Source: Oceanospirillales bacterium (GTDB lineage Bacteria > Pseudomonadota > Gammaproteobacteria > Pseudomonadales > Balneatricaceae). Taken from it: a stretch of 64,000 nucleotides of DNA. The notes beneath the pieces are model-generated. The model ran no database searches. It saw nothing but the letters and a program-made list of their open reading frames with translations, and was not told where the DNA came from. Made by a program: the position numbers and the translations under genes. Positions 61,523 through 64,000 of the stretch are shown here, in pieces (position 1 is the stretch's first letter; each line of letters starts with the position of its first letter). The stretch spans positions 1 through 64,000 of the forward strand of contig JAAEYW010000019.1 in the NCBI GenBank assembly GCA_018223185.1, given 5' to 3'.

Positions 61523-62164
61523 TCAGATACCATATTGTGCGCGATACGCCTGAATCGCGTCGATCTGTGCATCCATTCCGCCCTTCTCAGCCAGATATTC
61601 CAGCAGATCATTCAGGGATACGATACTGGCAACCGGCATATTGTAATCGCGCTCAACTTCCTGAATCGCCGACAACTCGCCCTTACCGCGTTCCTGACGG
61701 TTAAGCGCAATCACGGTACCCGCCGGTGTCGCACCGGCCTTGTCGATAATATCCATCACTTCACGGATCGCAGTGCCGGCGGTGATAACATCATCAATAA
61801 TCAGTACACGGCCTTCCAGCGGCGCACCAACAAGATTGCCCCCTTCACCATGTGTTTTCGCTTCTTTGCGGTTAAACACATAGGGAACATCCTCTCCAAA
61901 CTCTGTCGCCAGCGCCACACAGGTGGCAGCGGCAAGAGGGATCCCTTTGTATGCAGGCCCCAGAATCACATCATACTCGATACCGGACTGCTGAATGGCG
62001 GCGGCATAACACTTCCCCAGACGCGCCAGCGCAGCACCGCTGTTAAACAGACCCGCATTGAAGAAGTATGGGCTGGTACGGCCCGATTTCAGGGTGAACT
62101 CGCCGAATCGCAGCACCTCTTTATCAATAGCGAACTCGATAAACTCTCTCTGATAATCCTGCAT
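61523..62164 (-). CDS. pyrE: Orotate phosphoribosyltransferase
   Basis: Adds phosphoribosyl to orotate in UMP synthesis. 213 aa. It has the PRPP motif [43 protein letters not shown] and the flexible-loop lysines in [13 protein letters not shown]. The ATG at 62164 follows GGAG at seven bases and gives the conserved MQDYQREF opening. The frame five codons upstream is unnecessary. Divergent from crc with paired palindromes between them. Confidence 0.95.
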   Translation of the reverse strand: MQDYQREFIEFAIDKEVLRFGEFTLKSGRTSPYFFNAGLFNSGAALARLGKCYAAAIQQSGIEYDVILGPAYKGIPLAAATCVALATEFGEDVPYVFNRKEAKTHGEGGNLVGAPLEGRVLIIDDVITAGTAIREVMDIIDKAGATPAGTVIALNRQERGKGELSAIQEVERDYNMPVASIVSLNDLLEYLAEKGGMDAQIDAIQAYRAQYGI

Positions 62165-62229
62165 CCGGGCTCTCCGCAAAAGCTGTGTAAAAAGTTGCGC
62201 GTATGATACAGGGTTTCTTCCTGCGCCTC

Positions 62230-62266
62230 CATTGTGAACAATGCTTAAGCTCTGAATTGTTCACAA
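62230..62266. promoter_or_regulatory. Paired operator-like palindromes between pyrE and crc
   Basis: CATTGT-GA-ACAATG (62230-62243) and ATTGT-TC-ACAA (62256-62266): two similar dyads with centres 25 bp apart, together an 11-bp perfect inverted repeat (TTGTGAACAAT / ATTGTTCACAA). Location suggests control of pyrE, crc or both. No regulator is recognised. Confidence 0.5.
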
Positions 62267-62363
62267 AGCTATTAATAGTCGCCGCTTTAGATTCAATTTT
62301 CCTTAAACACCCAGTACAATGCGCCTTTCGCCTCAAATTGTGTTTCTCACAGGTTTATACGTT

Positions 62364-63131
62364 ATGCGCGTCATTACATTCAATACACAGGGTATTGAAC
62401 AGGCAACAGACAACGGGTTCTTCCAGTGGATGGTTAAGCAGGATGCCGATGTGGTATGTCTGCAGGATCTGCGTGCCAAAGATTATCAGCTGGACGATAA
62501 ACGCTATCATCCGGATGGATATGAAGCTTATTTCTTCGATGCCTTCGAAGATGGCTATAGTGGCGTAGCGATCTATACCCGGGTAATGCCTAAAGCGATT
62601 ATGACAGGCCTTGGGTTTGAACAGTGTGACTTCAATGGTCGCTTTATTCAGGCTGACTTCGATAACGTCAGCGTTGCCTCTTTCAGCGTCCCTTCCGGGC
62701 TGAAAAGTGAAGAAGCACAGAAGGCCAAAGATGAATACCTGCATCTGCTGAAAGGCCACTTTACCAAGACACTGCGTAAACGGCGTGAATTTATCTTCTG
62801 TGGTCCGTTGCTGATCGCCCACAAACCGCAGGACCTGAGTAACTGGTATGTCAATCAGAAGGTTTCAGGATTTCTGCCTCAGGAGCGGGAGTGGACGGAA
62901 GAGCTGTTTGGCGACATGGGTTATGTCGACGCTTTCCGTCAGGTTAACCATATTGACCAGCAATACACCTGGTGGCCGGACTACAATAAAGCGCGCGACC
63001 TGAACGAAGGTGCCCGTCTGGATTATCAGATCACCACAGCCAACCTGCGTAAAACGATTAAATCAGCGTCAATCTACCGGGGTGAGGTATTTTCTGCCCA
63101 TGCGCCGCTGATTATTGATTATGATCTCTGA
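62364..63131 (+). CDS. crc: Catabolite repression control protein Crc
   Basis: 255 aa, fold of the exonuclease III/endonuclease-phosphatase family, but the catalytic residues are gone as in Pseudomonas Crc: the GDFN block is FCGPLL, and the terminal SDH is SAHAPLIIDYDL. Crc-specific parts are conserved (VVCLQDLRA, KAIMTGLGFE, GRFIQADFD, QYTWWPDYNKARDLN). In Pseudomonas, Crc assists Hfq in repressing mRNAs of non-preferred substrates. The ATG at 62364 gives MRVITFNTQG. Genomic order with pyrE and rph is the Pseudomonas one. Confidence 0.88.
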   Translation: MRVITFNTQGIEQATDNGFFQWMVKQDADVVCLQDLRAKDYQLDDKRYHPDGYEAYFFDAFEDGYSGVAIYTRVMPKAIMTGLGFEQCDFNGRFIQADFDNVSVASFSVPSGLKSEEAQKAKDEYLHLLKGHFTKTLRKRREFIFCGPLLIAHKPQDLSNWYVNQKVSGFLPQEREWTEELFGDMGYVDAFRQVNHIDQQYTWWPDYNKARDLNEGARLDYQITTANLRKTIKSASIYRGEVFSAHAPLIIDYDL

Positions 63132-63167
63132 GCCCTGAGATCTGAGATCTGAGATCTGCATCAGCTA

Positions 63168-63199
63168 ATAAAAAAGGGAGCCTCAGCTCCCTTTTTTAT
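63168..63199. terminator. Bidirectional terminator between crc and rph
   Basis: Perfect 14-bp inverted repeat ATAAAAAAGGGAGC-CTCA-complement with A- and T-runs, terminating crc (plus) and rph (minus). Confidence 0.93.
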
Positions 63200-63210
63200 G
63201 GCGCTAATAA

Positions 63211-63978
63211 TCAGGCCAACACTTTTTCCTGCAATTTACACAGCTCAGCAACGCCCTTCTTTGCCAGCTCCAGCATCGCATTCAGCTCTTCATGGGAGTA
63301 AGGTTCGCCTTCTGCAGTCCCCTGCACCTCTACAAAACCACCCCGGTCTGTCATGATGACATTCATATCGGTCTCTGCCGAAGAGTCTTCAGCATAATCC
63401 AGGTCCAGCACAGCCTCGCCTTTATAGACGCCGACAGAGATAGCCGCCAGACCGTACTTAATCGGGTCGCCTTTCATCGCTCCGTGCTTGTCTTTTTTCA
63501 GAAAACTGACAGCATCCCGCAACGCCACATACGCACCGGTAATAGATGCAGTACGGGTACCGCCATCGGCCTGAATAACATCACAGTCGATAGTAATAGT
63601 ATTCTCACCCAGTTTTGTCAGATCCATACAGGCCCGCAGTGAACGGCCAATCAGTCGCTGAATCTCAACCGTACGACCACCCTGCTGCCCTCTGGCCGCT
63701 TCGCGACCATTACGGCTACCGGTAGCCCGCGGTAACATACCGTACTCTGCGGTTACCCAGCCGGAACCTGAACCCCGCAAAAAGCGCGGCACGCCCCGCT
63801 CAACCGACGCTGTACAGATCACTTTAGTATCGCCAAACTCCACCAGCACAGAGCCTTCGGCATGCTTGGTAAAATTACGGGTGATACGCACCTCGCGCAT
63901 CTGGTCCGCCCTGCGATTACTCGGCCGGAAGGTTGTGACGCCAAGGTTTTGTAACTGATCTGAAATTGTTGAGCTCAT
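63211..63978 (-). CDS. rph: Ribonuclease PH
   Basis: Phosphorolytic 3'-5' exoribonuclease that trims tRNA 3' ends. 255 aa with [65 protein letters not shown] (phosphate-binding loop) and [21 protein letters not shown]. Most RNase PH proteins start at the RPS motif (about 238 aa). The 17-residue extension here begins with an ATG at 63978 whose ribosome site is weak, so a TTG ten codons in is an alternative. It complements pyrE and tRNA-Phe nearby only by position. Confidence 0.93.
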   Translation of the reverse strand: MSSTISDQLQNLGVTTFRPSNRRADQMREVRITRNFTKHAEGSVLVEFGDTKVICTASVERGVPRFLRGSGSGWVTAEYGMLPRATGSRNGREAARGQQGGRTVEIQRLIGRSLRACMDLTKLGENTITIDCDVIQADGGTRTASITGAYVALRDAVSFLKKDKHGAMKGDPIKYGLAAISVGVYKGEAVLDLDYAEDSSAETDMNVIMTDRGGFVEVQGTAEGEPYSHEELNAMLELAKKGVAELCKLQEKVLA

Positions 63979-64000
63979 GTACTTAGGAATCCTGTTCGGA

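Noticed and set aside
1..64000. CRISPR arrays, prophage or insertion sequences
   Set aside because: The only tandem repeats are the 170-bp tRNA-associated units, which lack spacers of constant length. No transposase, integrase, phage or cas genes occur among the open frames.

Overview
The window looks like a chromosomal segment of a marine, respiratory gammaproteobacterium of the Oceanospirillales type (Neptuniibacter, Amphritea or Marinobacterium-like). This is inferred from gene content, not from a search. The pointers are a Pseudomonas-style crc/pyrE/rph neighbourhood, an AlgQ/Rsd-type sigma regulator, a TRAP C4-dicarboxylate system with DctB/DctD, an AapJQMP amino-acid transporter, the tesA/ybbA divergent pair, DUF748 and TIGR02444 proteins, and HexR-type operators. 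Most of it is ordinary core genome. There is no CRISPR array, prophage, rRNA or recognisable insertion sequence.

Layout. 1-7368 (minus): a lipopolysaccharide/outer-saccharide operon running leftwards from waaC (TTG start) through a sialyltransferase-like protein, three more glycosyltransferases, an O-antigen ligase/polymerase-like membrane protein, a GT11 and a GT2 transferase, and ending in an interrupted sulfotransferase. 7647-20487: ilvE, an orphan NarX-type histidine kinase, tesA facing the ybbA/ybbP exporter, a DUF748 protein, a 42-residue membrane peptide, rpiA and ilvA back to back, and an unknown membrane protein. 20636-29575: dctPQM, a chemoreceptor with a c-type haem motif, dctD and dctB. 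29823-38337: pyk, gshA, a FliL-like protein, rsd, a WD40 lipoprotein, a HupE/UreJ pair and two small secreted proteins. 38442-47645: aapJQMP, an FKBP lipoprotein, a TIGR02444 protein, an ABC-F ATPase and a YbaK-HDOD protein. 47961-54710: ggt, fabI, then a nitrogen operon (nirC-type channel, PP2C/Ser-Thr kinase fusion, cyanase) and a DCC protein. 54758-64000: an SDR, folE, a purine uptake pair (xanthine permease plus Tsx-like porin), a globin-coupled diguanylate cyclase, a tRNA-Phe with a tandem repeat array behind it, pyrE, crc and rph.

Regulation visible in the DNA ties these blocks together. TGTAATNNNATTACA palindromes (HexR type) sit between dctB and pyk, one of them over the -35 box of pyk, and a third lies upstream of aapJ. 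This suggests shared control of glycolysis, dicarboxylate sensing and amino-acid uptake. dctP has a good sigma-54 promoter, as expected for DctD control. The nirC/kinase/cynS operon has a probable sigma-54 promoter followed by a leader in which an ANTAR-type hairpin (hexaloop AAAGGC) and an intrinsic terminator are mutually exclusive, a NasR/NasT-type antitermination switch.

The most unusual structure is the array at 60722-61340. It holds three near-identical 170-bp tandem units plus a diverged partial unit directly behind tRNA-Phe. Each full unit carries the last 19 bp of the tRNA gene region, several hairpins and its own terminator. The architecture closely resembles the rtT repeats of the E. 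coli tyrT locus, but on a different tRNA. A diverged solo copy lies about 2 kb away, upstream of the diguanylate cyclase.
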